Shown piece by piece: positions 20,064 through 29,012 of a stretch of DNA of 64,000 bases. The stretch lies in the NCBI RefSeq assembly GCF_008041935.1, contig NZ_VKAC01000009.1:1-64000 (forward strand), written 5' to 3'. The stretch comes from Quadrisphaera setariae (lineage in GTDB: Bacteria > Actinomycetota > Actinomycetes > Actinomycetales > Quadrisphaeraceae). A model generated the notes under the pieces. The model made no database searches and was not told the DNA's origin. It worked only from the letters and a program-made list of their open reading frames with translations. Every line of letters begins with the position of its first letter. Position 1 is the first letter of the stretch. Made by a program: the position numbers and the translations under genes.

Positions 20064-20110
20064 CGCGCAGGAGGGCCGTCCCCGACACCCGGGGGCGGCC
20101 CTCCTGCGCG
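20064..20110 (+). terminator. Long hairpin terminator after gltA
   Basis: CGCGCAGGAGGGCCG (20064-20078) pairs exactly with 20096-20110; a G-T pair and CCCC/GGGG extend the stem inward, leaving a loop of about 7 nt. It starts 26 nt after the gltA stop and faces the convergent gene. Confidence 0.8.
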
Positions 20111-20128
20111 TCCGTCCTCGTCGTCGTC

Positions 20129-20176
20129 CCCCCGTCCTTCCCGCACTTGCCGAGGAAAGTGCGGGAAGGACGGGGG
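20129..20176. terminator. 20-bp perfect hairpin between convergent genes, containing REP-like copy 1
   Basis: Arms 20129-20148 and 20157-20176 are exact reverse complements with an 8-nt loop GCCGAGGA. The inner part is the 22-nt repeat CGCACTT-N8-AAGTGCG at 20142-20163. It sits between gltA (+) and the transglycosylase-like gene (-). Confidence 0.7.
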
Positions 20177-20182
20177 CGTTGG

Positions 20183-20204
20183 CGCACTTGCCGAGGAGAG
20201 TGCG
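20183..20204. repeat. REP-like 22-nt hairpin repeat, copy 2
   Basis: Direct copy of the repeat at 20142-20163 with one change (AGAGTGCG for AAAGTGCG region), 41 bp downstream. It ends 24 bp before the stop of the minus-strand gene. Confidence 0.6.
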
Positions 20205-20227
20205 AGAAAGATGGGGTTGAGGCGGGG

Positions 20228-21232
20228 CTACTCGAGCCGGCCGCCGGCGACGAGGACGACGGCGGCGCCGGCCGGTGCCAGGCGCTCGCGGTCGGCCTCG
20301 GGCACGTCCACCCAGCCGTCGTCGGGACGGTCGCGGCGCCACTGCTTCCCGTCCGTCCCGACCGCCACCACCTGGAAGTCCGCGGCGTGGGCGACCGCCC
20401 ACTGCGCGGCGGACCACCCCGTGCGCTGCTGCGCGGCGTCCCCACCACCGGCCACCGGCGTGCCGATGAGCGCCCCAGCGCCCTCGTCGGCCGGGGCGAC
20501 GGCCACGCCGTTCCCGCGCTCGCGCCCGAAGGCGTCCACCAGCGGCTGCGTGCGCGGCCAGTACCCGTCCGCCGCCGCGGCCTCGGCCGAGGAGTCGGGC
20601 ACCGGGCGCAACCGGCACGTCAGCGCGGCGGGGGAGTACCCGGTGAGCGCGGAGGCGTACGCGCGGCCCTCGGGCTCGTGGTCGGCGTAGGCGTCGGGGA
20701 ACGCCGAGCGCTGCACGCGCTGCGCGACCACGGTGATGGGCGCGTCGGCGTACCCGTCCACCTTCTGCAGCACGTCGAGGAAGGCGTTGGTGGAGTAGAC
20801 CGGGTCCTGGATCTGCTCCGGCGTGCCCCACCCCTGGGAGGGGCGCTGCTGGAACAGGCCCAGGGAGTCGCGGTCTCCGTAGGTGATGTTGCGCAGCTTG
20901 CTCTCCTGCACGGCCGTGGCCAGCGCGATGGTGGCCGCGCGCGCGGGCATGCCGCGCTGCTGGGTGACGGCCGTGATGAGGGCCGCGTTGGCGGCCTGGT
21001 CCGGCGCCAGGTCGTACTCGGCGGCGCCGTCGCCCTCGCCGCTGACGGCGGTGCACCGCTCGACCACCACGGTGCTGCTCGGCGCCACCTGCTGCACCGC
21101 CACCCACGCCCCGCCGGCGAGCACCGCCACCACCGCCCCCGTGCCGACCAGGCGTCCCAGGGCGCGGCTCCCGCCCCCGCCGCGCCGGGGCGGCGGGGGA
21201 GCGGGGCGGCGGCGCTGCTGCACGGTTGCCAT
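20228..21232 (-). CDS. Membrane-anchored lytic-transglycosylase-like hypothetical protein
   Basis: A 334-residue protein with a basic, Pro-rich N-terminus, one membrane segment (about 28-48) and an extracytoplasmic domain. ALATAVQESKLRNITYGDRDSLGLFQQRPSQ... (residues about 100-135) has the look of a goose-lysozyme/SLT fold, with E in the QES motif as candidate catalytic acid and GLFQQRPS as the following sugar-binding loop; only parts are quoted here. This group is common in actinobacteria and is usually annotated as hypothetical. It may trim peptidoglycan. The C-terminal 100 residues show no recognisable domain. The minus-strand start ATG is at 21230-21232. Confidence 0.6.
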   Translation of the reverse strand: MATVQQRRRPAPPPPRRGGGGSRALGRLVGTGAVVAVLAGGAWVAVQQVAPSSTVVVERCTAVSGEGDGAAEYDLAPDQAANAALITAVTQQRGMPARAATIALATAVQESKLRNITYGDRDSLGLFQQRPSQGWGTPEQIQDPVYSTNAFLDVLQKVDGYADAPITVVAQRVQRSAFPDAYADHEPEGRAYASALTGYSPAALTCRLRPVPDSSAEAAAADGYWPRTQPLVDAFGRERGNGVAVAPADEGAGALIGTPVAGGGDAAQQRTGWSAAQWAVAHAADFQVVAVGTDGKQWRRDRPDDGWVDVPEADRERLAPAGAAVVLVAGGRLE

Positions 21233-21270
21233 CGCGGTCTCGGGCTCTGGGGGGAGCAGGCCGGGCGGGG

Positions 21271-22326
21271 TCAGTTGGCGTGCAGGGCGTCGTTGAGGAC
21301 GACGGCGGCCTTGGTCAGCGCCACGGCCTCGACGGCGCCGGAGGTGGAGTTGCGGCGCAGCAGCAGCCCGTCGCGCCCGGACAGCTCGCGGGCCTTGACG
21401 ACGACGGCCTCGTCACCGGGCTGCCAGCCCTCCGGCGCGCTCGCGACCGCGAGGTCGCCGGTGAGCACGACCTTGGTGCCGGCGGTGACGTACAGGCCGG
21501 CCTCGACCACGCAGTCGTCGCCGAGGGAGATCCCGATGCCGGCGTTGGCGCCCAGCAGCGAGCGCTTCCCCACGGAGACGACCTGCGTGCCGCCACCGGA
21601 CAGCGTGCCCATGATCGAGGCGCCGCCGCCGACGTCGCTGCCGTCCCCGACGACGACCCCCGCCGAGATGCGCCCCTCGACCATCGAGGCGCCGAGCGTG
21701 CCGGCGTTGAAGTTCACGAAGCCCTCGTGCATCACCGTGGTGCCCTCGGCGAGGTGGGCGCCCAGGCGCACGCGGTCGGCGTCGGCGATGCGGACGCCGG
21801 TGGGCAGCACGTAGTCGACCATGCGCGGGAACTTGTCGACGCCGAAGACCTGCACCGGCCCGTGGGCGCGCAGCCGCAGGCGCGTCTGCTCGAAGCCGGC
21901 CACGGGGCACGGGCCGCGGTCGGTCCAGACGACGTTGGCGAGCTTCCCGAAGATCCCGTCGAGGTTGATCGTCCGCGGCGCCACGAGGCGCGCCGACAGC
22001 AGGTGCAGGCGCAGGTAGGCGTCGGGGGCGTCGGCGGGCGGGGCGTCGAGGTCGACCTCGGTGCGCACCACGTGGGTGCGCACGCCGCGGGCCGGGTCCT
22101 CGCCCTCCAGAGCGGCCAGCGCGGCCGGCACGGCGTAGGGGCCCGCGTCCTCGGGGGCGGCGCCCAGCGCGGGGGAGGGGTACCAGGTGTCGAGCACCTG
22201 GCCAGCGGCCCCGTCGACCGCAGCCGTCGTGGCCAGGCCGTAGCCCCAGGCCCTGCGGGGGCTGTCGGTGCTGGTCGCGTCCGTGCTGGCGTCCGTGCTG
22301 GCTTCCCGGCTGACTTCCGTGCTCAT
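21271..22326 (-). CDS. dapD: 2,3,4,5-tetrahydropyridine-2,6-dicarboxylate N-succinyltransferase
   Basis: A 351-residue acyltransferase of the actinobacterial DapD type, which transfers succinyl from succinyl-CoA in the lysine/diaminopimelate pathway. The middle and C-terminal parts form a left-handed beta helix of hexapeptide repeats ([57 protein letters not shown]). The N-terminal 18 residues are a low-complexity Ser/Thr/Asp stretch. The ATG at 22326 has a TACCCT box 7 nt upstream on the minus strand, so this start is preferred to a longer frame. It is divergent from dapE. Confidence 0.93.
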   Translation of the reverse strand: MSTEVSREASTDASTDATSTDSPRRAWGYGLATTAAVDGAAGQVLDTWYPSPALGAAPEDAGPYAVPAALAALEGEDPARGVRTHVVRTEVDLDAPPADAPDAYLRLHLLSARLVAPRTINLDGIFGKLANVVWTDRGPCPVAGFEQTRLRLRAHGPVQVFGVDKFPRMVDYVLPTGVRIADADRVRLGAHLAEGTTVMHEGFVNFNAGTLGASMVEGRISAGVVVGDGSDVGGGASIMGTLSGGGTQVVSVGKRSLLGANAGIGISLGDDCVVEAGLYVTAGTKVVLTGDLAVASAPEGWQPGDEAVVVKARELSGRDGLLLRRNSTSGAVEAVALTKAAVVLNDALHAN

Positions 22327-22333
22327 GAACCAC

Positions 22334-22339
22334 AGGGTA
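22334..22339 (-). promoter_or_regulatory. -10 box of dapD (leaderless type)
   Basis: On the minus strand TACCCT ends 7 nt before the dapD ATG, with no Shine-Dalgarno sequence. Confidence 0.5.
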
Positions 22340-22445
22340 GGTGCGGCTGGGACGCGTGTGGCGAGGTTGCCCACCCCGGGTCGCGCGCCGCCACCGACCG
22401 GGTGGCCCACCGAGCGCGATCACCGACGGGGGGCGGTGCGCGCCG

Positions 22446-22451
22446 TAGGGT
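22446..22451 (+). promoter_or_regulatory. -10 box of dapE (leaderless type)
   Basis: TAGGGT ends 7 nt before the dapE GTG at 22459, with no Shine-Dalgarno sequence. The divergent dapD box lies about 110 bp away. Confidence 0.5.
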
Positions 22452-22458
22452 CGTCGCC

Positions 22459-23679
22459 GTGAGCAGCACCCCCGGGCGGAACCTCCAGCCACCACCCGAG
22501 CGGCAGCTCGACCTGGGCGGAGACGTGGTGGACCTGGCGGCGGCCGTCTGCGACGTCGAGTCGGTCAGCGGCAGGGAGGGGCCCCTGGCCGACCTCGTGG
22601 AGGCGGCGCTGCGGCACCTGGGCTCCCCGGAGGCGGGCGGCAGCGCCCACTACGAGGTCCTGCGCGACGGCGATGCCGTCGTGGCGCGCACGCGCCTGGG
22701 CCGCGCCGAGCGCGTCGTCGTCGCCGGGCACCTCGACACCGTGCCGCTGGCCGGAGGTGACGTGCCGTCCCGCCGGGAGGTGGTGGACGGCGTGGAGCGG
22801 CTCGTGGCCCGCGGCGCCACCGACATGAAGGGCGGCGTGGCGATGGCGCTGTCGGCGGCCGCGGCCGTGGCCGACGTCATGGCCGCCGACCCGCGCCGAG
22901 TGGTGCGCGACGTCACCTGGGTCTTCTACGACCACGAGGAGGTCGACTCCGCCCTCAACGGCCTCGGCCGCCTGGCGCGCCGGCGCCCGGACTGGCTCGC
23001 GGGCGACGTCGCCGTCCTCGGGGAGCCCACCAACGGGAGCATCGAAGGTGGCTGCAACGGCACCCTGCGCGCCGAGGTGCGGCTGAGGGGCAGGGCGGCG
23101 CACTCGGCGCGCTCGTGGGTGGGCGTCAACGCCGTCCACCTCGCGGCCCCGGTGCTGGCGCGCCTGGCCGCGTACGAGGCCCGCAGCATCGACGTGGACG
23201 GGCTGGTCTACCGCGAGGGCCTCAACGCCGTCGGCATCAGCGGTGGGGTGGCGGGCAACGTCATCCCCGACGCCTGCACCGTCACCGTCAACCACCGCTT
23301 CGCGCCGTGCTTCTCCCCCGAGCAGGCCGAGCAGCACGTGCGCGAGGTGTTCGCCGGGCTGGAGGAGGAGGTCGGCGCCGAGGTGGTGGTGGTCGACGCC
23401 GCTCCCGGCGCGCGCCCCGGCCTGGACCACCCCGCCGCCCGCGACTTCGTGCAGCAGGTGCTGGAGCGCAGCGGCCGCCAGCCCGTGGCCAAGCTCGGCT
23501 GGACCGACGTCGCGCGCTTCTCCGAGCTGGGCGTCCCGGCGGTGAACTTCGGCCCCGGTGACCCGCTGCTCGCGCACACGGCCGGCGAGTGGTGCCCGGT
23601 CGAGGAGGTCCGCGAGTGCCGCGAGGCGCTCCTCGCGTGGCTGCTGCCGACGACGACGACCACCGCGGCCGGCCGGTAG
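22459..23679 (+). CDS. dapE: Succinyl-diaminopimelate desuccinylase
   Basis: A 406-residue M20-family metallohydrolase. The di-zinc site is formed by H91 and D93 (AGHLDTVP), D122 (GATDMKGG), E160/E161 (YDHEEVD) and GEPT downstream; the dimerisation domain begins at NGTLRAEVRLRGRAAHSARSW. It removes succinate from succinyl-LL-diaminopimelate, the step after DapC. The GTG is fixed by the TAGGGT box 7 nt upstream. The divergent dapD and the nearby dapC leave little doubt about function. Confidence 0.93.
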   Translation: MSSTPGRNLQPPPERQLDLGGDVVDLAAAVCDVESVSGREGPLADLVEAALRHLGSPEAGGSAHYEVLRDGDAVVARTRLGRAERVVVAGHLDTVPLAGGDVPSRREVVDGVERLVARGATDMKGGVAMALSAAAAVADVMAADPRRVVRDVTWVFYDHEEVDSALNGLGRLARRRPDWLAGDVAVLGEPTNGSIEGGCNGTLRAEVRLRGRAAHSARSWVGVNAVHLAAPVLARLAAYEARSIDVDGLVYREGLNAVGISGGVAGNVIPDACTVTVNHRFAPCFSPEQAEQHVREVFAGLEEEVGAEVVVVDAAPGARPGLDHPAARDFVQQVLERSGRQPVAKLGWTDVARFSELGVPAVNFGPGDPLLAHTAGEWCPVEEVRECREALLAWLLPTTTTTAAGR

Positions 23680-23687
23680 CCGGGGCC

Positions 23688-24860
23688 GTGCCCCCGACGC
23701 GGCTCGTCGTCAGGCTCCAGGCCCCCGCCCAGCGGGCCACCTGGAGGCTGCGCGGCCGCAACCCCGTGGCGGTGGCCGCGCGGGTGGCCCTGCGGGCCTC
23801 CGGGCTGCGCCTGGGCGGGCGCGCCGCGGAGATGTGCTTCTACCTGCTGCTGTCCGCCGTGCCCCTGCTGACCGCGCTCGGGACGGGGCTGGGGCTCCTG
23901 GGCCGCTGGCTCGACCCCGACGCCGTGGGTGATGCGCAGGCCTTCCTCGTGCAGCTGCTCGACGCCGTCCTCAGCCCGGCCCTGGCCGCCAGCCTGGGGG
24001 CGCCGCTGGTGCGCGAGCTGCTGGCGCAGGAGCAGACGGGCTTCGCCGTCGGGTCCGCGCTGGTGGCGCTCGTGGTGGCCAGCCGCGTGGTCCGCTCGGC
24101 GCTGCGGGTGCTGCGCGAGGGGGAGACGCCCGTGGAGGAGCGGCGGCCGGTGCTGCTGTTCTTCCTGTCGTTCGTGCTGACGTTCGTGGCGGTGCTGGCC
24201 GGGGCGCTCATGCTGCTGGTGCTCGTGGTGGGGCCGCTGTTCGGAGGCGGGGAGCGGCTGGCCGCGGCCCTGGGCGCGGGCGAGGTGTTCGCGACGGTGT
24301 GGGCGGTGGGCCGGTGGCCGGTGCTGCTGCTCGTGGTGGCCGCGGGGCTGGCGACGCTCTACCGCGTGGGCGCGCCGGTGCGCGTCACGTGGCGCTCGGT
24401 GGTGCCCGGTGCGGTGCTCGCCACCGCGGCGCTGGTCGGCCTCGTGGTGGCCTTCCGGGCCTCGCTGGCCGTGCTGGGCGCGCCCGGGCCCACCACCACC
24501 TCGGGTGACGAGGCCGTGCAGGCCGCAGCCACCGTGGTCGGGGCCCTGGTGGCGGCGATGCTGCTGGGCTGGTTCGGCAGCGGTGTGGTGCTGCTGGGCG
24601 GTCTGGTCAACGAGGAGTGGGCGGCCGCGGGGGCAGCCGGCGCACCCGGGGACGCTCTGCCGGGTGCGTCAACCGGTGACGGCTGGCGGACCGCTCGCGA
24701 GGACGGCGGCCACGAGGGCGCGCGAGGCGGGCCGGTCAGCGGTGCGCGGGTTGGTGAGCAGCACCAGGTCGATGGTGCCGAGCTCGGGCAGCCGGACGAC
24801 GGGACCGTCGCCCCGTCCGTCGGCCAGCCGGTCCGCCCGCCTCTCCGTGCGCAGCGCTGA
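23688..24860 (+). CDS. YihY/BrkB-family integral membrane protein
   Basis: A 390-residue membrane protein with about six hydrophobic segments (first one CFYLLLSAVPLLTALGTGLGLLG, the last ATVVGALVAAMLLGWFGSGVVLLGGLVNEEW). The fold matches YihY (formerly called RNase BN), whose role is unclear; some members may be transporters. It begins 8 nt after dapE. The last 64 codons, after VNEEWAA, are read antisense to the end of the lysR gene and are polar and low complexity, so the true C-terminus may be shorter in relatives or the tail may be free to vary. Confidence 0.78.
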   Translation: MPPTRLVVRLQAPAQRATWRLRGRNPVAVAARVALRASGLRLGGRAAEMCFYLLLSAVPLLTALGTGLGLLGRWLDPDAVGDAQAFLVQLLDAVLSPALAASLGAPLVRELLAQEQTGFAVGSALVALVVASRVVRSALRVLREGETPVEERRPVLLFFLSFVLTFVAVLAGALMLLVLVVGPLFGGGERLAAALGAGEVFATVWAVGRWPVLLLVVAAGLATLYRVGAPVRVTWRSVVPGAVLATAALVGLVVAFRASLAVLGAPGPTTTSGDEAVQAAATVVGALVAAMLLGWFGSGVVLLGGLVNEEWAAAGAAGAPGDALPGASTGDGWRTAREDGGHEGARGGPVSGARVGEQHQVDGAELGQPDDGTVAPSVGQPVRPPLRAQR

Positions 24861-25634
24861 CAGCTGCAGCGGCACGAGGCTGCGCGGCACCGCCGAGACG
24901 CCGATGCCCGCGGCCACCGCGGCGATGAGCCCGTTGGTGCCGCGGCACAGCGCCGCGGTGCGGTAGGCCGTGCCCGAGCGCTGCAGGGCCTCCTCCATCG
25001 CCGTCCTCGCCAGCGACGGAGGCGGGTAGAGCACCAGCGGCACGGGCGCGTCCGGGTCGATCCTCGTGGTGGGTGTGCCGACCCACGCCATGCGCTCGCG
25101 GCTGACCAGCTGCTCGGGGATCTCGGCGCCGGTGGCGTGGCGGTTGGCGTCTCCCGCGGCGGGACGCCGGCCCACGTACACGTCGAGCCGGTCGGCGGCC
25201 AGGCGGCGGTGCAGGGTTCCGGACTGGTCGACCGTGAGGTCGAGGTCGACCAGCGGGTTCTCGCGGCGGAACTCGCGCAGGATGGCGGGCAGCCGCGTGA
25301 GGGCGAGGTCGTCGGACATGCCCATGCGCAGCCGTCCGTGGGCGCGCTGCCCGCGGAAGTAGGCGGTGGCGCGCTCGTGGGCGGCCACGATCTCCTGCGC
25401 GAGGCCGATCATCGCCTCGCCGTCGGGGGTGAGCGAGACGGTGCGCGTGTCGCGCAGCACCAGCAGCCGGCCGGTGGCGGCCTCCAGCTTGCGCACGTGC
25501 TGGCTCACCGTGGGTTGCCCCACCCCCAGCCGCGCGGCCGCCCTCGTGAAGCTGCGGGCCTGCGCCACGGCGAGGAAGGAGCGCAGCTGCACGACGTCGT
25601 ACCCGGCCTCGCCAGCACGTCCCTGCTCGCTCAT
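24669..25634 (-). CDS. LysR-family transcriptional regulator
   Basis: A 321-residue regulator with an N-terminal winged helix-turn-helix (QLRSFLAVAQARSFTRAAARLGVGQPTVSQHVRKLEAATGRLL region, residues 14-60; only its layout is given) and a two-subdomain effector-binding region. It is divergent from the MFS transporter gene with 133 bp between starts, the usual layout for a LysR regulator controlling its neighbour and itself. The effector is unknown. Its last 192 bp overlap the 3' end of the YihY-family gene on the other strand. Confidence 0.9.
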   Translation of the reverse strand: MSEQGRAGEAGYDVVQLRSFLAVAQARSFTRAAARLGVGQPTVSQHVRKLEAATGRLLVLRDTRTVSLTPDGEAMIGLAQEIVAAHERATAYFRGQRAHGRLRMGMSDDLALTRLPAILREFRRENPLVDLDLTVDQSGTLHRRLAADRLDVYVGRRPAAGDANRHATGAEIPEQLVSRERMAWVGTPTTRIDPDAPVPLVLYPPPSLARTAMEEALQRSGTAYRTAALCRGTNGLIAAVAAGIGVSAVPRSLVPLQLSALRTERRADRLADGRGDGPVVRLPELGTIDLVLLTNPRTADRPASRALVAAVLASGPPAVTG

Positions 25635-25652
25635 CACGGTCCATGATGCCAG

Positions 25653-25680
25653 TGAGAGCACCGATCGGCTCCGATGATGC
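25653..25680. promoter_or_regulatory. Possible LysR-type binding region
   Basis: Between the divergent lysR and MFS genes, ATGATGC occurs at 25653-25659 and again at 25674-25680, 21 bp (two helical turns) apart, and ATCGG-CT-CCGAT (25664-25675) is an inverted repeat. This fits a regulator site but is not proof. Confidence 0.3.
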
Positions 25681-25767
25681 TGCGGAGCGACCCCTCCGCA
25701 CGAGAGGCTGGTGTCCGGCAGCAACGGTCCGTGACCGGGCGTCCGCCCGCGGCTGCCGCCCCCACCC

Positions 25768-27288
25768 ATGACCACTCCGGTCGGTGCTGCCCGCCGACCT
25801 CCGGAAGAGGCCCCCTTGGCTGCCCGCGCCCTCGCGCCCCTGGCCCACCGCCCTTACCGCACCTACCTCGCCGGCCACGCCGTCGCCAGCACCGGCGTGT
25901 GGATGCAGAACATCGCCACCGACTGGCTCGTCCTGGAGCTCACCGGCAGCCCCGCCGCCGTCGGCATCACCATGGCCTGCCAGTTCGCGCCCGTGCTGCT
26001 GCTCGGGCTGCACGCCGGGCAGCTGGCCGACAGGTTCCCCAAGCGGACCCTGCTGATGCTCACGCAGGCCGCCTTCCTCACCCTCACCGCCACCATCGCG
26101 CTCGTCACCCTCACCGGCGTCGCCACCGCGCCGCTCGTGTGGGCGCTGGCCCTGGTGACGGGCTGCGTCACCGCGGTGGACGGACCCGCCCGGCAGGCGT
26201 TCGCCGGCGAGCTGGTGCCCGCTGAGCACCTGCGCGGGGCGGTCTCGCTGAACTCGGCCGTCTTCCAGACCTCGCGCCTGCTCGGACCGGCCGTGGCCGC
26301 CACCCTCATCAGCACGGTCGGCACCGGGTGGGCCTTCGCCGCGACCGCCGTCTGCTTCACCGCGCCGCTGGTCGCGCTGGCGCGGCTGCGCCCGGCCGAC
26401 CTCCTCACCCGGTCAGCTGCCGGCCCCTCCCGCCCGCCCGGAGCCCCCCGCGACCGCGGCGGGGTCCGCGACGCGCTGGCGCACGTCCGCCAGCGCCCCC
26501 ACGTCGCCGTCACGATCGTGCTGGTCGGCGTCGTCGGCACCTTCGGCCTGAACTTCCCCGTGGTCCTCACGGCCATGGCCACGGACGTCCTCCACGGAGG
26601 GCCGGAGCTCTACGGCGCCTTCAACACCGCCCTGGCCCTCGGCTCCACCGCCGGGGCCCTCGTCGCCGGCACGCGCGCCACCACCCGGCTGCGCCTCATC
26701 GTGGCCGCCTGCCTGGGGTTCGGGGCGCTGCAGGCCGCGGCGTCGCTCGCGCCGAACGCCGCCGTGCTGCTCGTCGTCCTCGTGGCCGTGGGGCTGGTCA
26801 ACCTCGCCTTCCAGGCGATGGCCAACTCCTCGGTGCAGCTCTGGGTGGACCCGGAGCTCCGCGGACGGGTCATGGGCCTGTACCTGCTGGCCTTCGTCGG
26901 CGGAACCCCGCTGGGCGCGCCGCTGGTCGGCTGGATCACCGAGACCTGGGGCGCCCGGGTCGGGCTGGCGTTCTGCGGGCTCGTGCCGGCCGGGGCGGCC
27001 GTCGTGGTCGCCGTCCTGCTGGCCCGCCGGGTGGGCGTCCACCCGCGCGCTGCGGTCGGACGGGTGGTCGCCGCGCGCGCCGGCGATCTCCGGATAGCGT
27101 CGAGCGCATGGCTCCCGGCCGCTCGCGCGTCGTCGTCGTCGGAGGTGACGCGGCCGGCATGGCGGCGGCCTCGCAGGCCCTCCAGCAGGCCGCTGCCCGC
27201 GGGCGCGACCTGGAGGTCGTCGCGTTCGAGCGCGGCAGCGCCACGTCGTACTCGGCGTGCGGCATCCCGTACTGGGTCGGTGGGGTAG
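25768..27288 (+). CDS. MFS transporter (EntS/DUF894-like)
   Basis: A major facilitator protein with twelve predicted membrane segments over residues 30-425, starting AHRPYRTYLAGHAVASTGVWMQ. The loop 2-3 motif reads GQLADRFPKR, and DGPARQAFAGELVP is typical of the EntS/TetA-like subgroup that exports siderophores or drugs. The substrate is unknown. After residue 430 the frame continues about 75 residues as an Arg/Ser/Ala-rich tail, 181 bp of which lie inside the next gene in another frame; this tail is probably unimportant or arises from a sequencing or true frameshift near 27050. Confidence 0.82.
   Translation: MTTPVGAARRPPEEAPLAARALAPLAHRPYRTYLAGHAVASTGVWMQNIATDWLVLELTGSPAAVGITMACQFAPVLLLGLHAGQLADRFPKRTLLMLTQAAFLTLTATIALVTLTGVATAPLVWALALVTGCVTAVDGPARQAFAGELVPAEHLRGAVSLNSAVFQTSRLLGPAVAATLISTVGTGWAFAATAVCFTAPLVALARLRPADLLTRSAAGPSRPPGAPRDRGGVRDALAHVRQRPHVAVTIVLVGVVGTFGLNFPVVLTAMATDVLHGGPELYGAFNTALALGSTAGALVAGTRATTRLRLIVAACLGFGALQAAASLAPNAAVLLVVLVAVGLVNLAFQAMANSSVQLWVDPELRGRVMGLYLLAFVGGTPLGAPLVGWITETWGARVGLAFCGLVPAGAAVVVAVLLARRVGVHPRAAVGRVVAARAGDLRIASSAWLPAARASSSSEVTRPAWRRPRRPSSRPLPAGATWRSSRSSAAAPRRTRRAASRTGSVG
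27095..27100 (+). promoter_or_regulatory. -10 box of the CoA-disulfide-reductase-like gene (leaderless type)
   Basis: TAGCGT ends 7 nt before the ATG at 27108. It lies within the overlapping end of the MFS reading frame. Confidence 0.5.
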
Positions 27289-28535
27289 TCGGCTCGCGCG
27301 ACGAGCTGATCGCCCGCACCCCGGAGGAGCACCGCCGCCGCGGGGTCGACCTGCGGATGGGGACCGAGGTGGTGGGCCTCGACCTGGCCGCCCGCACCGT
27401 CGCCTGGCGCAGCCGCGAGGGCGAGGGCACCGAGGCGTTCGACGAGCTGGTGCTCGCCACCGGCGCGGTGCCGCGCCGTCCCGACGCGCCCGGCTTCGAC
27501 GCCGGCCCGGAGGCCGGCGTGCACGGCGTGCAGACCCTCGACGACGGGTCAGCGCTCATCGCCGACCTCGACTCCGGGCGCGTGCGCCGGGTCGTGGTGG
27601 TCGGGGGCGGCTACATCGGGCTCGAGGTGGCGGAGGCCTGCGTGGTGCGCGGCCTGCACGTCACCGTGGTGCAGCGCGGCGACACGCCGCTGGGCACCGT
27701 CGACGACGACATGGGCGCCCTCATCGCCGAGGCCGTGCGCGGCGAGGGCGTGCACCTGGTCACCGGCGAGGAGGTGTGCGGGCTCGAGCTGGCCCCCGCC
27801 TCCGAGGGCGGGCGGGACCTCCCCGCGCGGGTGAGGGCCGTGCACACCGCCAGCGGTCTGGAGCTGCCGTGCGACCTCGTGGTGCTGGGTCTGGGCGTGG
27901 TGCCCGCCGTGGCGCTCGCGCGGGAGGCCGGGGTGCCCTTGGGGGAGTCGGGAGCCGTCGCCGTCGACGTCGCCCAGCGCACGCGCGCTGACGGGGTGTG
28001 GGCCGCGGGCGACTGCACCGAGGTCCGCCACCGCGTCTCCGGCCGCGGGGTGCACGTCCCGCTGGGCACGCACGCCAACAAGCAGGGCCGGGTGGCGGGC
28101 ATCAACCTCGGTGGCGGGTACGCGACGTTCCCGGGCGTGGTCGGCACGGCCATCACCAAGGTCTGCCGGGTCGAGATCGGGCGCACCGGCCTGTCCACCG
28201 AGGAGGCGCGCGCCGCGGGCTTCCAGGTGGTGACCACCGCCGTCGACTCCACGACGACCGCCGGCTACATGCCCGGTGCGGAGCCCGTCCGCGTCAAGCT
28301 CGTCGCCGACGAGCGCAGCGGGCAGCTGCTCGGCGGCCAGGTCGTCGGGCGCTCCGGTGCCGGCAAGAGGATCGACGCGCTCGCCATCTGCGTGTGGAAC
28401 GCGATGACGGTCGAGGAGGTCCTGTCCCTCGACCTCGCCTACGCCCCGCCGTTCGCGCCCGTGTGGGACCCGGTGCTCATCGCCGCGCGCAAGGCGGCGC
28501 AGGCCGTCGAGGCCGCCTGCCGGCGCGACGGCTGA
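27108..28535 (+). CDS. FAD-dependent pyridine nucleotide-disulfide oxidoreductase, CoA-disulfide reductase / NADH oxidase type
   Basis: A 475-residue flavoprotein. The FAD motif VVVGGDAAGMAAA is at the N-terminus, the single redox cysteine is in SYSACGIPYWVGG (near residue 50), the NAD(P)H motif VVVVGGGYIGLEVAE is central, and the second FAD contact is VWAAGDC. The dimer domain ends AYAPPFAPVWDPV, as in CoA-disulfide reductase and Nox-type enzymes. One Cys rather than a CxxxxC pair separates it from glutathione or mycothione reductases. It may keep low-molecular thiols or CoA reduced, or scavenge oxygen; which is not decidable. Confidence 0.88.
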   Translation: MAPGRSRVVVVGGDAAGMAAASQALQQAAARGRDLEVVAFERGSATSYSACGIPYWVGGVVGSRDELIARTPEEHRRRGVDLRMGTEVVGLDLAARTVAWRSREGEGTEAFDELVLATGAVPRRPDAPGFDAGPEAGVHGVQTLDDGSALIADLDSGRVRRVVVVGGGYIGLEVAEACVVRGLHVTVVQRGDTPLGTVDDDMGALIAEAVRGEGVHLVTGEEVCGLELAPASEGGRDLPARVRAVHTASGLELPCDLVVLGLGVVPAVALAREAGVPLGESGAVAVDVAQRTRADGVWAAGDCTEVRHRVSGRGVHVPLGTHANKQGRVAGINLGGGYATFPGVVGTAITKVCRVEIGRTGLSTEEARAAGFQVVTTAVDSTTTAGYMPGAEPVRVKLVADERSGQLLGGQVVGRSGAGKRIDALAICVWNAMTVEEVLSLDLAYAPPFAPVWDPVLIAARKAAQAVEAACRRDG

Positions 28536-28667
28536 CCACCGCCCCGGAGAGGCCTGGCACCACCGGCTCGCCGTCCTCCGGCCGACACACCGGCGCCACG
28601 CACACCGGGCTGCACATCGTCCGTCCGGGGGCTGGCGCGGCGCTGTGAGCAGGAGTGATGATCTGCC

Positions 28668-28937
28668 ATGCGCGTCGTCCCGGCCCCCGCCCGCAGCGCG
28701 GTCGTGCGCGACCGCGACCGCTCCGCCCGCGCCCTGCGCGTCACCACCCACCCCGACGCCGCCCTCGTGGTGCTGTCCCTGTGGGACGGCGACGTGTGCA
28801 CCACCACGCTCCGCCTCGACCCGGAGGACGCCGCCGACCTCGTGCGCGCCCTGACCGACGCAGCCGTCGCCGCGGCCCCCCGGCGTCCGCTCTCGCCGCA
28901 CGGTCCCACCACCGGCGAGATCGCCGCCGCCAGCTGA
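28668..28937 (+). CDS. Conserved small actinobacterial hypothetical protein
   Basis: An 89-residue protein with no membrane segment. The part LRVTTHPDAALVVLSLWDGDVCTTTLRLDPEDAADLVRALTDA is folded-looking (strands then a helix; positions about 24-66) and of a kind widespread in actinobacteria with no known function. AGGAG lies at the usual distance before the ATG. No neighbour suggests a role. Confidence 0.6.
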   Translation: MRVVPAPARSAVVRDRDRSARALRVTTHPDAALVVLSLWDGDVCTTTLRLDPEDAADLVRALTDAAVAAAPRRPLSPHGPTTGEIAAAS

Positions 28938-29012
28938 CCGCCCGCCGCCGGTGGTCGCCGCTCCCGGCCGGCCGCTCGACGCGTCCTCGTCGCCCGAAGT
29001 CCTCCTTCCCCC

